From NCBI RefSeq assembly GCF_010977555.1, contig NZ_CP048815.1, positions 3,340,501-3,404,500 on the forward strand: DNA of 64,000 nucleotides, given 5' to 3'. The notes beneath the pieces were generated by a model. It was not told where the DNA came from. It did no database searches and saw only the letters and a program-made list of their open reading frames with translations. Shown here piece after piece: positions 1 through 8,388 of this stretch. The position numbers and the translations under genes are program-made. The DNA is from Caulobacter rhizosphaerae (GTDB lineage: Bacteria; Pseudomonadota; Alphaproteobacteria; Caulobacterales; Caulobacteraceae). Positions within the stretch are counted from its first letter, which is position 1. The number at the start of each line of letters is the position of its first letter.

Positions 1-219
1 ACCGATCGCGAACGCGCCGCCCTGGCCTGGGCCGAGTCGCTGACCCGGATCACCAAAACCCACGCGCCCGACGCCGACTACGAAGTGGTCAAGGCCCAGT
101 TCAGCGAGGCTGAAATCGCGGCCCTGACCATCATCATCAGCCAGATCAACGCCTGGAATCGGCTGCAGATCGCCGCCCGCGCGGCCCACCCGGCCCAGCC
201 GGCCGCCGTCGCGGCCTGA
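1..219 (+). CDS. Carboxymuconolactone decarboxylase-family protein (3' end only)
   Basis: The window opens inside this reading frame; 72 codons are visible before the TGA at 217-219. The visible C-terminus (an ERAALAWAESLTRI stretch, then FSEAEIAALTIIISQINAWN) is the helical tail typical of AhpD-like carboxymuconolactone decarboxylase-family proteins, where a helix with the CxxxH redox pair would lie upstream, outside the window. The family includes alkylhydroperoxidases and decarboxylases; without the active-site segment no reaction can be assigned. The alanine- and proline-rich last 12 residues are probably disordered. Confidence 0.75.
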   Translation, partial: TDRERAALAWAESLTRITKTHAPDADYEVVKAQFSEAEIAALTIIISQINAWNRLQIAARAAHPAQPAAVAA

Positions 220-411
220 CCCGACGGCCCGCAGCCGCCCGGATCGCGTCGAAGCCCCCCAATGTTCGACGCGCGAAGGCGACCGGCCTCGAAAGGGCGA
301 CAGGTCGCCTTCGGTCGCGCCCCGGCCTCCCAGCGCGCCGGGGCGCGCCTCTTTCAACCCCCCCTCCGCGGCCGACAGGTCCCGGGGTCCTGGCGCAAGG
401 AGATCGCCCTG

Positions 412-819
412 ATGAAATATACGTGCATCGGCCTAGCCGCCCTGCTTGGCGTGCTCGCCGTGGCCAATGGCCTGTTCATGCTGTTTTCGCCCGAAGGCTG
501 GTACTTCGCCGTGCCCGGCGTGACCACGACGGGCCCGTACAATCAGCACTTCATCCGCGACATCGGCCTGATCTTCCTGCTGATCGGCGCGGCCTATCTG
601 ACCGGCGTCGCCCGGCCTGACCTGCGCTTGATCTTCTGGACGGGATCGACGATCTGGCTTTCGGGCCATGCCCTTTTCCATTTCTGGGAAGTGGCGGTCG
701 GCATCTGCTCGGCCTCGGCGCTCGCCCGCGACTTCATGGCCGTCACCCTGCCCGCCATCCTCGGCTGGCTGATCACCGCCTGGGCGGCGCGACGCGGCGC
801 CGCGAGCGCCAATCGCTGA
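412..819 (+). CDS. Small integral membrane protein, unknown function
   Basis: A 135-residue hydrophobic protein. I start it at the ATG at 412 because AAGGAG lies a few bases upstream; the frame extends up to 262, but that extension is arginine-rich and lacks gene-like character. About four membrane segments are visible, near residues 4-26, 45-65, 70-90 and 105-127. It resembles short uncharacterised membrane proteins of alphaproteobacteria (patterns such as NQHFIRDIGLIFLLIG and SGHALFHFWE). It carries no catalytic motif. It stands alone between the decarboxylase tail and a response regulator on the same strand, with about 190 bases upstream that show nothing else clear. Confidence 0.7.
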   Translation: MKYTCIGLAALLGVLAVANGLFMLFSPEGWYFAVPGVTTTGPYNQHFIRDIGLIFLLIGAAYLTGVARPDLRLIFWTGSTIWLSGHALFHFWEVAVGICSASALARDFMAVTLPAILGWLITAWAARRGAASANR

Positions 820-930
820 GCCGCCCTCGGATCTCCTGAACGGCTAGACGATCGTATAGGTAGAAAGCGGCCTCTACAGCGTCGATATTTCAATCACACG
901 GGGACCTTCGCCCGTGAAAGGACCAGTCGG

Positions 931-1323
931 TTGTCCACAGCGCCTCTCTTCGCGGTCGTCGACGACGACGTGGCCATGCGGGAAGCCTTGGCCGAGTTGC
1001 TGGAAGTCTTCGATTTCGATTGCCGTACCTATGAAGGAAGCGAGAGCTTCTGGGCCGACCACGCGCCTGGCCGGTTCGCGGGCCTGATCACCGACCTGAA
1101 CCTGGTGGGGGAAAGCGGACTTCAGCTGCAGCAACGCCTGCGGCTGCTCGATCCCGCGCTGCCCGTGATCATCATCACGGCGCAGTCCGATCCCGCCACG
1201 CGCGCTCGGGTCATGGCCTCGGGGCCGATGGCCTGTCTGACCAAACCGATCGACGCCCAGGCGCTTCGCCGCCACCTGGACGACGCCCTGGCTCGCCACG
1301 CGGCGTCTCGCGACGCCGAATAG
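931..1323 (+). CDS. Single-domain response regulator (receiver only)
   Basis: A 130-residue CheY-like receiver domain with no output domain. The acidic pocket is D11-D12-D13, the phospho-acceptor D55 (in LITDLNL), the switch Thr T83 (IIITAQ) and the conserved Lys K105 (CLTKPI). The start is a TTG at 931 preceded by GAAAGGA. The sequence resembles the receiver half of FixJ-type regulators, so it may have arisen by loss of the output domain, or it may signal by protein-protein contact. No histidine kinase is adjacent, so its partner is unknown. Confidence 0.85.
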   Translation: MSTAPLFAVVDDDVAMREALAELLEVFDFDCRTYEGSESFWADHAPGRFAGLITDLNLVGESGLQLQQRLRLLDPALPVIIITAQSDPATRARVMASGPMACLTKPIDAQALRRHLDDALARHAASRDAE

Positions 1324-1497
1324 CCGCCGCACCGGGGTCTCGATGGAGCCGACGGACCCCGCCGCCCCTCCTCCCAGCCTCGCGGCGGCGCCCGCGACCT
1401 TCGGCCCGTTGAGGGCTCGGTTCCGTCTGACGTAAGGCTGGCGCGTCGCGCCGAGCGTTTTGAGCTTCGCCACCGCACCCTGCACGCCAAGGGGTGG

Positions 1498-2397
1498 TCA
1501 GCCGCCCTTGCCGACTTCGCGAACCACCTCCAGGAACGCCCGCAAGGCCAGGGGCGGCGCCCGATGCCCCGGATAATAGACCGCCACCGCTTCCGTCGCG
1601 GGGAGCCAGGACGCCAGGACTTCGCGCACCTGTCCCGCCGCCAGCGCCGCGGTCGCCGCCGGCTCGGCGACATAGGCCACGCCCAGCCCCTTGACGGCGG
1701 CCTCGACCATCAGGTCCTCGTCGTCGAGGACGATCGATCCTGCCGTGTCGATCGTCATGACCTGCCCGTCGCGTTCGAACTCCCAGCGGTAAAGCCGACC
1801 GCTCGGCAGGCGATGACCGATGCAGCGATGCGCCCCGAGGTCGTCGGGCGTGGTCGGTACGCCGGCGCGGTCAAGATAGGCGGGCGAGGCGACGCACAGG
1901 AACCGTAGCGGACGCGTCAGCGGAACGGCGATCATGTCGCGCGGGATCGACTCGACCAGCCGCACCCCGGCGTCGAATCCGCCCGCCACGATGTCGATCA
2001 GCGCTCCCTCGACGACAAGGTCCACGATCACGTCGGGATGGCGTTGCGACAGGAGCGGAAGGACGTCCCGGACGATCAGCGCCGCCGCCACGCGCGGCGC
2101 GTTGATGCGCACCACACCCGCCACGCCGCCGCGGAACGCCGCCACGCTCTCCAGAGCTTCGTCCAGCGAGGCGAGCGCCGGCTGCAGGCGGGCCAGCAAC
2201 TGGAAACCGGCCTCGGTCGGCGAAACGCTGCGGGTCGTGCGGTTGAGCAGACGCATGCCCATGCGCGCCTCCAGGGCCCGCATCGTATGGCTCAAGGTGG
2301 ACGGCGCCACCCCCAGCTCATCCGCCGCGCGACGGAAGCTCCGATGCGTGGCGACCACCACGAAGGCCGTCAGATCGTTGAGCGAGGGACGCGACAT
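1498..2397 (-). CDS. LysR-family transcriptional regulator
   Basis: A 299-residue protein with an N-terminal winged helix-turn-helix (about residues 5-62; FRRAADELGVAPSTLSHTMR followed by LLNRTTRSVSPTEAG) and a substrate-binding effector domain (about 90-295). This is the standard LysR length and layout. It resembles the subgroup often annotated as DhcR/PecT-like regulators. It is transcribed divergently from the RidA-family gene, with 113 bp between the starts, a usual arrangement for a LysR protein and its target. The effector is unknown. Confidence 0.9.
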   Translation of the reverse strand: MSRPSLNDLTAFVVVATHRSFRRAADELGVAPSTLSHTMRALEARMGMRLLNRTTRSVSPTEAGFQLLARLQPALASLDEALESVAAFRGGVAGVVRINAPRVAAALIVRDVLPLLSQRHPDVIVDLVVEGALIDIVAGGFDAGVRLVESIPRDMIAVPLTRPLRFLCVASPAYLDRAGVPTTPDDLGAHRCIGHRLPSGRLYRWEFERDGQVMTIDTAGSIVLDDEDLMVEAAVKGLGVAYVAEPAATAALAAGQVREVLASWLPATEAVAVYYPGHRAPPLALRAFLEVVREVGKGG

Positions 2398-2510
2398 TGA
2401 TGGTCTTTTTGCATCAGGTCATGCGCATTTCAAAGTCTTATCGAGCAATCGCTCGACCCTTATCTCGCGGATCGGCGGTTCTTCCGCCCAGCCCAGGAAA
2501 GGAACGAGAC

Positions 2511-2903
2511 ATGACCAAGCCCGAGGCCATCTTCCCCGCCGACCGTCACGCCCTCTACGCGGTTCACCAATACTCGGCCGCGATCCGCTCCGGGGATCTG
2601 CTCTTTGTTTCCGGACAGGTCGGAAGCCGCGCGGACGGCTCGCCGGAACCCGTTTTCGAGGATCAGGTCCGCCAGGCGTTCGCCAATCTCCGGGCGGTCC
2701 TGGCCGCCGCGGGCTGCGATCTCCGCGATGTGGTGGACGTCACCACCTTCCACACCGATCCGCAGGCGCAGATCGAGACGGTGCTGGCGGTTCGCGCCGA
2801 AGAGATCGGCGATCCGCCCTACCCCAACTGGACGGCCGTCGGCGTGACCTGGCTTGCCGGCTTCGATTTCGAGATCAAGGTCATCGCCCGCATTCCGCGG
2901 TGA
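2511..2903 (+). CDS. ridA: RidA/YjgF-family protein (enamine/imine deaminase-like)
   Basis: A 130-residue protein of the RidA fold. RidA proteins hydrolyse reactive enamine/imine intermediates made by PLP enzymes. Family features seen are LLFVSGQVG near residue 40, AFANLRAVLAAAGC (helix 1) and the C-terminal FEIKVIARIP strand. In archetypal RidA an arginine near the C-terminus binds the substrate carboxylate; here the matching stretch reads VIARIP, so the arginine is retained. The start at 2511 follows AGGAAAGGA; the frame continues upstream but that extension is not conserved-looking. Probably controlled by the divergent LysR gene. The exact substrate of this subgroup is unknown. Confidence 0.85.
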   Translation: MTKPEAIFPADRHALYAVHQYSAAIRSGDLLFVSGQVGSRADGSPEPVFEDQVRQAFANLRAVLAAAGCDLRDVVDVTTFHTDPQAQIETVLAVRAEEIGDPPYPNWTAVGVTWLAGFDFEIKVIARIPR

Positions 2904-2912
2904 TGGGACTAT

Positions 2913-2942
2913 ATGCGCCGTCGTCCTCTTCCGGCGGCGCAT
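2913..2942 (+). terminator. Possible terminator hairpin after the RidA gene
   Basis: ATGCGCCG (2913-2920) pairs perfectly with CGGCGCAT (2935-2942) across a 14-base loop, ten bases after the RidA stop. No T tract follows, so intrinsic termination is uncertain. Confidence 0.35.
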
Positions 2943-3075
2943 CCGGAGACGGGGAGTTTCCAATCGTCGAATCCGGGGACCGTGCCGGGCCGATCATCGA
3001 CCTTGGGACGCCTTCAGGGAGAAAAGGTTCGCGTCAGGTGCGGGTTGATCCTCGCTCCGATTTCCGCGCCCTCGA

Positions 3076-3807
3076 TCAGGTTTCGACGGGGCGGCGCTTG
3101 CGCCAGGAGGTCTCGATGTGCTCGCGCATCGCCCGCGCCGCGCCCTCGGAATCGCCGGCCACGATGGCCTCGTAGACGCGCTTGTGCGCGTCGTGGGTGG
3201 CCCGGACGTGGTCGACGTCCAGCCGGCCGCTGTAGCTGTAGGTCTTCACCGCCTTGCCCTGGATGCTGTCGATGATCGCCTTGCTCAGGCGATCGCCGGA
3301 CATCCGCATGATGATGTCGTGGAACAGCACGTCCTCGTGGACATAGGCCGCCGGCGTGTCGATCAGCCCCTCGAGCTTCTCGATCTGCCGGCCCAGCTGC
3401 GCGGCGGCTTCCGGGGTGATGTTGCGGGCGGCCTTGCCAGCCATGCTCGCCTCGAGCGAGGCCCGGATTTCAGACAGGTTGTCCAGATAACTCAGCCCGT
3501 CCTCGCGCCGGAAAAGCGCGCTGAGGATCATCGGGTCCAGCAGGTTCCAGGACGACGGGTCCTGGATGATCGTGCCCCGCCCCTGCTGAGACACCACCAG
3601 GCCCTTCTCCGTCAGGGCCGTCGTCGCCTCGCGCACCACCGTGCGGCTGACCTCGTACATGTCGCACAGGACGTTTTCCGGCGGCAGGGCCGAGCCTGGC
3701 GGGTAGAGTTCGGTGACGATCGCGTTGACCAGGTCCTCGACCACCGCGACGGCCAGCCGGGGGCGACGCGCGGCCCTCGGGCCCGGGACGTTCGTCGAAG
3801 CTGTCAT
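3076..3807 (-). CDS. GntR-family (FadR/FCD subfamily) transcriptional regulator
   Basis: A 243-residue regulator. The winged helix-turn-helix occupies about residues 15-80 (LPPENVLCDMYEVSRTVVRE, then EKGLVVSQQGRGT). The FCD effector domain follows and keeps the usual metal-binding D and H residues (VLFHDIIMRMSG; THDAHKRVYEAI). I prefer the ATG at 3807 to an upstream one at 3861, because the extra 18 residues would cover an inverted repeat at 3853-3868 that looks like DNA-binding sequence. It is divergent from the enolase-superfamily operon, with an operator-like palindrome (3940-3955) between them. FCD regulators usually respond to sugar acids or similar carboxylates, so this is the best local candidate for controlling the deoxysugar regulon. 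Confidence 0.9.
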   Translation of the reverse strand: MTASTNVPGPRAARRPRLAVAVVEDLVNAIVTELYPPGSALPPENVLCDMYEVSRTVVREATTALTEKGLVVSQQGRGTIIQDPSSWNLLDPMILSALFRREDGLSYLDNLSEIRASLEASMAGKAARNITPEAAAQLGRQIEKLEGLIDTPAAYVHEDVLFHDIIMRMSGDRLSKAIIDSIQGKAVKTYSYSGRLDVDHVRATHDAHKRVYEAIVAGDSEGAARAMREHIETSWRKRRPVET

Positions 3808-3852
3808 GACCACGCTTATCTCGCTGTCCCGGCGTCCTGTCGGAAACCCGTA

Positions 3853-3868
3853 TCGTATCACAATACGA
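3853..3868. promoter_or_regulatory. Inverted repeat upstream of the GntR gene
   Basis: TCGTAT and ATACGA form perfect 6-bp arms around a CACA spacer. It lies 46 bp upstream of the proposed GntR start and differs from the 16-bp regulon palindrome. It could be an autoregulatory site or the target of another regulator; only the symmetry supports it. Confidence 0.4.
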
Positions 3869-3939
3869 GATTCGAGGCGCCCTGTGTCCCCTCGTGAGTT
3901 CGCGGCACGTTCTCAGTCAAGGGTTGCAATGCCTAAATT

Positions 3940-3955
3940 CATCATACATATTATG
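3940..3955. promoter_or_regulatory. Regulon operator site A
   Basis: CATCATACATATTATG; on the opposite strand it reads CATAATATGTATGATG and matches the consensus CATAATAYGTMTKATG shared with sites at 8287, 11228, 22166 and 28340. It lies in the divergent gap between the GntR gene and the enolase-superfamily operon, 46 bp before the latter's start. Confidence 0.65.
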
Positions 3956-4001
3956 TGACCAAAAGCGTCGGCGCCCGCAGTTGGCGCGAAGAGACCTGGT
4001 C

Positions 4002-5159
4002 ATGAAGATTACCGGCTACCGCAGCCTGACGACGATCCACGATTGGGGGCGGCCCGTGGGGGACGTGAACGGCGTGGTCGAGGCCGGGATCACGGAAACG
4101 CCGATCCTGCTGCTCGAGACCGATGGCGGCCTGACGGGGGTGGGCCTGGGACAGCACGCCGACATCGATCGCGTCTTCCCCGCCGTCGAGGGCGAGGACC
4201 CGCGTGCGGTCACCGCCCTGTACGACCGCATGCTGGCCCATGTGTTCAAAAGCGGCCACGCCGGCGCGACCTATGGGGCCGTCGCCGCCGTGGACATGGC
4301 GCTGTGGGACCTGAAGGCCAAGATGGCCGACGAGCCGCTGTGGCGCACGCTGGGCGCGCGCAGCCGCTTCGTTCCCGGCTACGCCTCGGGCCTGTGCTAC
4401 GGCCTGGAGGACGAGGCGTTCCAGGCGCACTACGCCCTGTGGGCCGAGCGGGGCTTCACGGGAGCGAAGATCAAGGGCGGCCGCGACGTCACGCGCGACA
4501 TCCGTCGCCTGACGATGGCGCGCGACCTCCTTCGCCGCAACGCCGAACGCCCTGCCCTGATGCTGGATGTCAACGAATGCTGGAGCCGCAAGCAGGCCGT
4601 GCGCCACGTCACCGAGATCGAAGCCCGCATCGACCTGACCTGGATCGAGGAGCCGCTGCGCCGCTGGGACGCTGAAGGCCACGCCATCGTCAGCCGGGCG
4701 GTGAAGGCCGCCGTCGCGACCGGCGAAAACCTGACCGGCCTCGACCAGTTCACGCCCCTGCTTGAGGCCCGCGCCGTCGACGTCGTCCAGGCCGGCAGCG
4801 TCTGGGGCGTCACCCATTTCAACCGCGTCGCGCTGGCGGCGCACGCGCACAACCTGCCGGTCTCGCCGGTCGGCTACGACGCCAATCCCATCGCCCACGC
4901 CGCGGCGGCGGCGCCGAACATGGTAGGCATCGAGATCCAGGACTTCGGCTTCCCGCTCGGCCTTGACGTCGACCAGCAGATCATGGACGGCGGTCTGGTC
5001 CTGGGCGATCGACCCGGCCTGGGGATCGAGGTGGACGAGGCGGCCATCGCCGCCAACCGGCTGAACGGAACCTGGTCCAGGCCAGGAGGACCCCACGTCC
5101 GGCCAAGGCACGCGGGGTTGGGGCTGGTGCCCAACGGCCGCGCCGACGCCGAACGATAG
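4002..5159 (+). CDS. Enolase-superfamily sugar-acid dehydratase/cycloisomerase
   Basis: A 385-residue mandelate racemase/muconate lactonising-type protein. The N-terminal capping domain (about 1-125) is followed by the TIM barrel. It carries a KxK motif (GAKIKGG, general base) and three metal ligands in LDVNECW (Asp), WIEEP (Glu) and ATGEN (Glu). The position where many acid-sugar dehydratases carry SPH reads SPVGYDANP, so the usual catalytic His is not obvious. It is first in an operon with an aldo/keto reductase, lactonase and transporter, which argues for dehydration of an aldonate such as L-fuconate or L-rhamnonate to the 2-keto-3-deoxy acid. At 385 residues it is shorter than characterised L-fuconate dehydratases (about 440). 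The start at 4002 was chosen because upstream frame sequence runs through operator site A. Confidence 0.8.
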   Translation: MKITGYRSLTTIHDWGRPVGDVNGVVEAGITETPILLLETDGGLTGVGLGQHADIDRVFPAVEGEDPRAVTALYDRMLAHVFKSGHAGATYGAVAAVDMALWDLKAKMADEPLWRTLGARSRFVPGYASGLCYGLEDEAFQAHYALWAERGFTGAKIKGGRDVTRDIRRLTMARDLLRRNAERPALMLDVNECWSRKQAVRHVTEIEARIDLTWIEEPLRRWDAEGHAIVSRAVKAAVATGENLTGLDQFTPLLEARAVDVVQAGSVWGVTHFNRVALAAHAHNLPVSPVGYDANPIAHAAAAAPNMVGIEIQDFGFPLGLDVDQQIMDGGLVLGDRPGLGIEVDEAAIAANRLNGTWSRPGGPHVRPRHAGLGLVPNGRADAER

Positions 5160-5192
5160 GCCGGGGCGGGGCGCGATCGAGGAACCGACCGG

Positions 5193-6143
5193 ATGATCAG
5201 CAACAGGCTCGGCGCGGACGGCCCCCTTGTTTCGGTCCTGGCCCTGGGCGGCGCCGCGCTGGGCGGCGTCTATGACGAAGTCTCCCAAACCCAGGCGGAC
5301 GCTGTGGTGGCCGCGGCCCTGGACGCCGGGGTCAATCTGATCGACGTGGCCCCCTACTACGGCGCGACGCGGGCCGAGACTGTGCTTGGCGCGGCGCTGC
5401 GTGGGGTCGCGCGAGACGACGTCGTGCTGATGACCAAGGTCGGGCGCCAGGGCGACAAGTCCTGGGACTTCACCCGCGACGCCGTTCTGCGCAGCCTGGA
5501 CGAAAGCCGCGCGCGGCTGGGCGTCGACCGCATCGACGTTTTGCAATGCCACGACATCGAATATGGCGACCGCCGCCAATTGCTGGACGGAGCCCTGCCA
5601 GCCCTGCGCGACCTCAGGACCCAGGGCGTGGTCGGCCGGATCGGCGTCACCGGCTACGACCTGGACCTGCTGGAAACGATCGCCCTGACCGAGGGGATCG
5701 ACACGGTGATGGCCTACTGCACCTACACCCTGCAGGACCAGCGCCTGGCGCCGGTCGCGCGGCGGCTGGCCGAGCGGGGCGTGGCCGTGTTCAACGCCTC
5801 GCCCCTGGGCATGGGCCTGCTCACGGTCCAAGGACCGCCCGACTGGCACCCCGCCCATGATCGGGTGCGGGACGCGGCGATGGAGGCGGCGCGGCGTTGC
5901 CGGACGCTGGGCGGGGACCTGTCGTTCGTCGCCTTGCAGTTCGCCCTGCAGACCGCGAGCGAGGCCGGCGTGGTCTCGACCATCGTAGGCATGTCGCAGA
6001 CGGAGATCCTGCGCCGGAACATCTCCGCCCTGACCACCCCGATCGATCCCGAGATCCTGGCCGCCGCCCGGTCCGCCCTCGCGCCGGTGGAGAACCTCGG
6101 CTGGGACCTGCTGCCGGGCGGCGGCGGCAAGGCGGGCGCATGA
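5193..6143 (+). CDS. Aldo/keto reductase, probable L-fucose/L-galactose-type dehydrogenase
   Basis: A 316-residue aldo/keto reductase barrel with the catalytic tetrad D51, Y56 (DVAPYYG), K82 (MTKVG) and H120 (QCHDIEYGD). The pattern resembles the L-galactose dehydrogenase and bacterial L-fucose dehydrogenase branch, which oxidises C1 of an L-sugar with NAD(P)+ to give the lactone. The next gene is a lactonase that begins within its stop codon (ATGA at 6140-6143), so the two reactions are very likely consecutive. It lies 33 bp after the enolase-family gene. The substrate could be L-fucose, L-galactose or L-rhamnose; the neighbours favour a 6-deoxy-L-sugar. Confidence 0.82.
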   Translation: MISNRLGADGPLVSVLALGGAALGGVYDEVSQTQADAVVAAALDAGVNLIDVAPYYGATRAETVLGAALRGVARDDVVLMTKVGRQGDKSWDFTRDAVLRSLDESRARLGVDRIDVLQCHDIEYGDRRQLLDGALPALRDLRTQGVVGRIGVTGYDLDLLETIALTEGIDTVMAYCTYTLQDQRLAPVARRLAERGVAVFNASPLGMGLLTVQGPPDWHPAHDRVRDAAMEAARRCRTLGGDLSFVALQFALQTASEAGVVSTIVGMSQTEILRRNISALTTPIDPEILAAARSALAPVENLGWDLLPGGGGKAGA

Positions 6144-7021
6144 TCGACGCCCATCTGCACCTGTGGGATCCCGAGCGGCTGGACTACGGCTGGCTGAGCC
6201 ACGTTCCCGCCATCGCCGGCTTGCATGGCCCGGAAGAATGGGCGGCGGCGGGACCCGGCGTGCGCCACGCGGTCTTCGTCCAGGCCGACTGCGCGCCCGC
6301 CCAGGCGCTGGACGAGGTCGACTGGATCGCCGGCCTGGCGCATCCCCACCTGGAGATCCTCGGCATCGTCGCCTTCGCGCCGCTTGAGCTGGGCGAGGCG
6401 GTCGCGTCGCATCTCGACGCCTTGCGTCAGCGCCCGAAGGTGCGCGGCATGCGGCGCTCGGTTCAGAACGAGCCGGACAGTTTCATCACCGATCCCCGGC
6501 ACGTCGAGGGCCTCGTCGCCGCCGCCCGCCACGGCCTGACGATCGACCTCTGCGCCCGCGACCGCCAGTTGCCGCTGCTGATCGAGGTGCTCGGGAGACT
6601 GTTCGAGCGCCAGCCCGACGCCCGCGTGGTGCTCGACCATCTGGGCAAGCCCGACATCGCCGCCCACGCCGGCGACATCGACGGCGCCGGCTGGGCCGAC
6701 AGCCTGCGGGTCCTGGCCGGCTTTCCGAACCTGTCGGCGAAGATCTCGGGCCTCACGACCCAGGACCGCTGGTCCGGCGGTCGGGACGAGACCTTGCGCC
6801 CCTACATTGACCATGCCCTGGCCTGCTTCGGCCCCGAGCGCCTGATGTTCGGCGGCGACTGGCCGGTCGTCGACCTGGCCGGCGGCTACGCCCGCTGGCG
6901 TGCGATCTTCCAAGCGACGACAGCCGCCCTCCCCTCGCCCGACCGGCGCCGGATCGAGTCCGGAACCGCGACCGCCTTCTACGCCCTGGCGCCGGAGCGC
7001 CCGCAGGAACTGCTCTCATGA
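6140..7021 (+). CDS. Amidohydrolase-family lactonase (L-fuconolactonase-like)
   Basis: A 293-residue COG3618-type amidohydrolase. It opens with the metal-binding MIDAHLHLWDP motif (H5, H7) and ends with the FGGDWPV motif that supplies the barrel-end Asp. Further family signatures are VFVQADC, VVLDHLGKPD and PNLSAKISGL. Characterised relatives hydrolyse L-fucono- or L-rhamnono-lactones to the open aldonate. It overlaps the upstream reductase and the downstream transporter by ATGA on both sides, so it is translationally coupled in a four-gene operon. It supplies the substrate of the enolase-superfamily enzyme encoded first in the operon. Confidence 0.85.
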   Translation: MIDAHLHLWDPERLDYGWLSHVPAIAGLHGPEEWAAAGPGVRHAVFVQADCAPAQALDEVDWIAGLAHPHLEILGIVAFAPLELGEAVASHLDALRQRPKVRGMRRSVQNEPDSFITDPRHVEGLVAAARHGLTIDLCARDRQLPLLIEVLGRLFERQPDARVVLDHLGKPDIAAHAGDIDGAGWADSLRVLAGFPNLSAKISGLTTQDRWSGGRDETLRPYIDHALACFGPERLMFGGDWPVVDLAGGYARWRAIFQATTAALPSPDRRRIESGTATAFYALAPERPQELLS

Positions 7022-8277
7022 CGATCGACACCGCCGCTCCCGTCGCAACACCGGCCGGCGCCGGACGCCTGCGCCTGCAGTTGTCGCTGATGGTCAACTT
7101 CTTCCTGCTGATGGCGCTCTACAGCGGCGTGCTGGGCGTGCTGCTGCCCAACCAGATCGCCGCCCTGAACCCCGCCGAGAAGGCCAACAACCTGGCCCTG
7201 ATGTTCGCCGTGACCTCGGTGTTCTCAACCCTGACCACCCCGATCGCCGGCGCCTTGTCTGACCGCACCCGCACGCGCTGGGGCCGGCGCTCGCCGTGGA
7301 TCGCGATCGCCTCGCTGATCGGGTCGCTTTGCCTGTTCGGCGTCTCGTGGATGACCAGCCTCTGGTCGCTGATGGTCCTGTGGGTCATGGCGGCGGTCGC
7401 CTACAATTCGATGCAGCCGGCGATGACGACGGTGATCGCCGACCGGTTCCCGCCGCACACGCGCGGCGTGGTCTCGGGCGTCGTCGGCGCGGGCATGACC
7501 GCCGGCCTGACCGCGGGGACCGTGGTCGCCGGCTACCTGGCCGGGGCGCGGGTGCTGGCCTATGGGCTGTTCGCGGCGGCGATCGCCGTCTCGTGCCTGG
7601 CCTTCGTGCTGATCAATCGCGAGGACTCCAGCGCCGACTTCCCCGCACGCCCCTTCTCCTGGAAGGCCTTCGCCGCCAGCTTCTGGATCAGCCCCAGGGA
7701 CCATCCGGACTTCGCCTGGGCCTTCGCCGGACGCTTCACGGTCTATATGGGCTACCAGGCGGTGGCGGCCTATCTGCTGTACATCCTGCGCGACTATATC
7801 GGCCTGTCGGACGCCCGCTCCAACCTCGCCATCGCGAACCTGGCGATCCTGACCCTGGTCTGCCTGATCGTCTCGTCCCTGGCCTCGGGCTTCCTGTCCG
7901 ACCGCCTGCAGCGGCGCAAGCCTTTCGTCGTGGCGTCTAGCCTGATCATGGGCTGCGCCATGGTGGCGCCGCTGATCCTGCCGACCATGACGGGGATGTG
8001 GATCTACGCCGGCGCGATCGGCGTCGGCTACGGCATGTTCATGTCGATCGACATGGCCCTGATGACCCAGGTGCTGCCCAAGACCGCGGTCGGCGACGAG
8101 GGCAAGGACCTGGGCGTGCTGACCACGGCGGTGAACATCCCGCAGATCATCAGCCCGGTCATGGCGGCCGTGCTCCTGCACCTGTTCGACAACAACTACG
8201 CGGCCATCTTCGTCGCCGCGATCCTGTTCGTCTTCAGCTCGGCCTTTCTGGTCGCCCCGATCAGGTCGGTGCGCTGA
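7018..8277 (+). CDS. MFS sugar transporter
   Basis: A 419-residue major facilitator with about 12 membrane helices. The loop between helices 2 and 3 reads GALSDRTRTRWGRRSPW, the MFS A-motif in the form seen in sugar:cation symporters (GPH/SLC45-like). A second version (GFLSDRLQRRKP) occurs in the other half. The start overlaps the lactonase stop (ATGA). Being in the operon of the deoxysugar oxidation enzymes, it probably brings the monosaccharide or its lactone across the inner membrane after the TonB receptor at 8389 has moved oligosaccharides across the outer membrane. The substrate is inferred only from context. Confidence 0.85.
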   Translation: MTIDTAAPVATPAGAGRLRLQLSLMVNFFLLMALYSGVLGVLLPNQIAALNPAEKANNLALMFAVTSVFSTLTTPIAGALSDRTRTRWGRRSPWIAIASLIGSLCLFGVSWMTSLWSLMVLWVMAAVAYNSMQPAMTTVIADRFPPHTRGVVSGVVGAGMTAGLTAGTVVAGYLAGARVLAYGLFAAAIAVSCLAFVLINREDSSADFPARPFSWKAFAASFWISPRDHPDFAWAFAGRFTVYMGYQAVAAYLLYILRDYIGLSDARSNLAIANLAILTLVCLIVSSLASGFLSDRLQRRKPFVVASSLIMGCAMVAPLILPTMTGMWIYAGAIGVGYGMFMSIDMALMTQVLPKTAVGDEGKDLGVLTTAVNIPQIISPVMAAVLLHLFDNNYAAIFVAAILFVFSSAFLVAPIRSVR

Positions 8278-8286
8278 CCCAAGATT

Positions 8287-8302
8287 CATAAGATGTATGA
8301 TG
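8287..8302. promoter_or_regulatory. Regulon operator site B
   Basis: CATAAGATGTATGATG differs from site A (opposite strand) at one of 16 positions. It lies upstream of the TonB receptor gene and just upstream of a TTGACA hexamer at 8308. Confidence 0.65.
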
Positions 8303-8307
8303 ATAAT

Positions 8308-8336
8308 TTGACATACATCCTGCCGGCGACTAACGT
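8308..8336 (+). promoter_or_regulatory. Candidate promoter of the TonB receptor gene
   Basis: TTGACA (8308-8313) and TAACGT (8331-8336) are separated by 17 bases, a fair housekeeping-sigma arrangement. Operator B ends six bases upstream of the -35 hexamer. Confidence 0.4.
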
Positions 8337-8388
8337 CGGGACAAGGCCGGTAAACCGGCCACCGGGGTAGAAACGACAGGATCCGAGG

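Noticed and set aside
3894..4001. N-terminal extension of the enolase-superfamily protein
   Set aside because: It would translate through operator A and has no family similarity; the ATG at 4002 gives the normal N-terminus.
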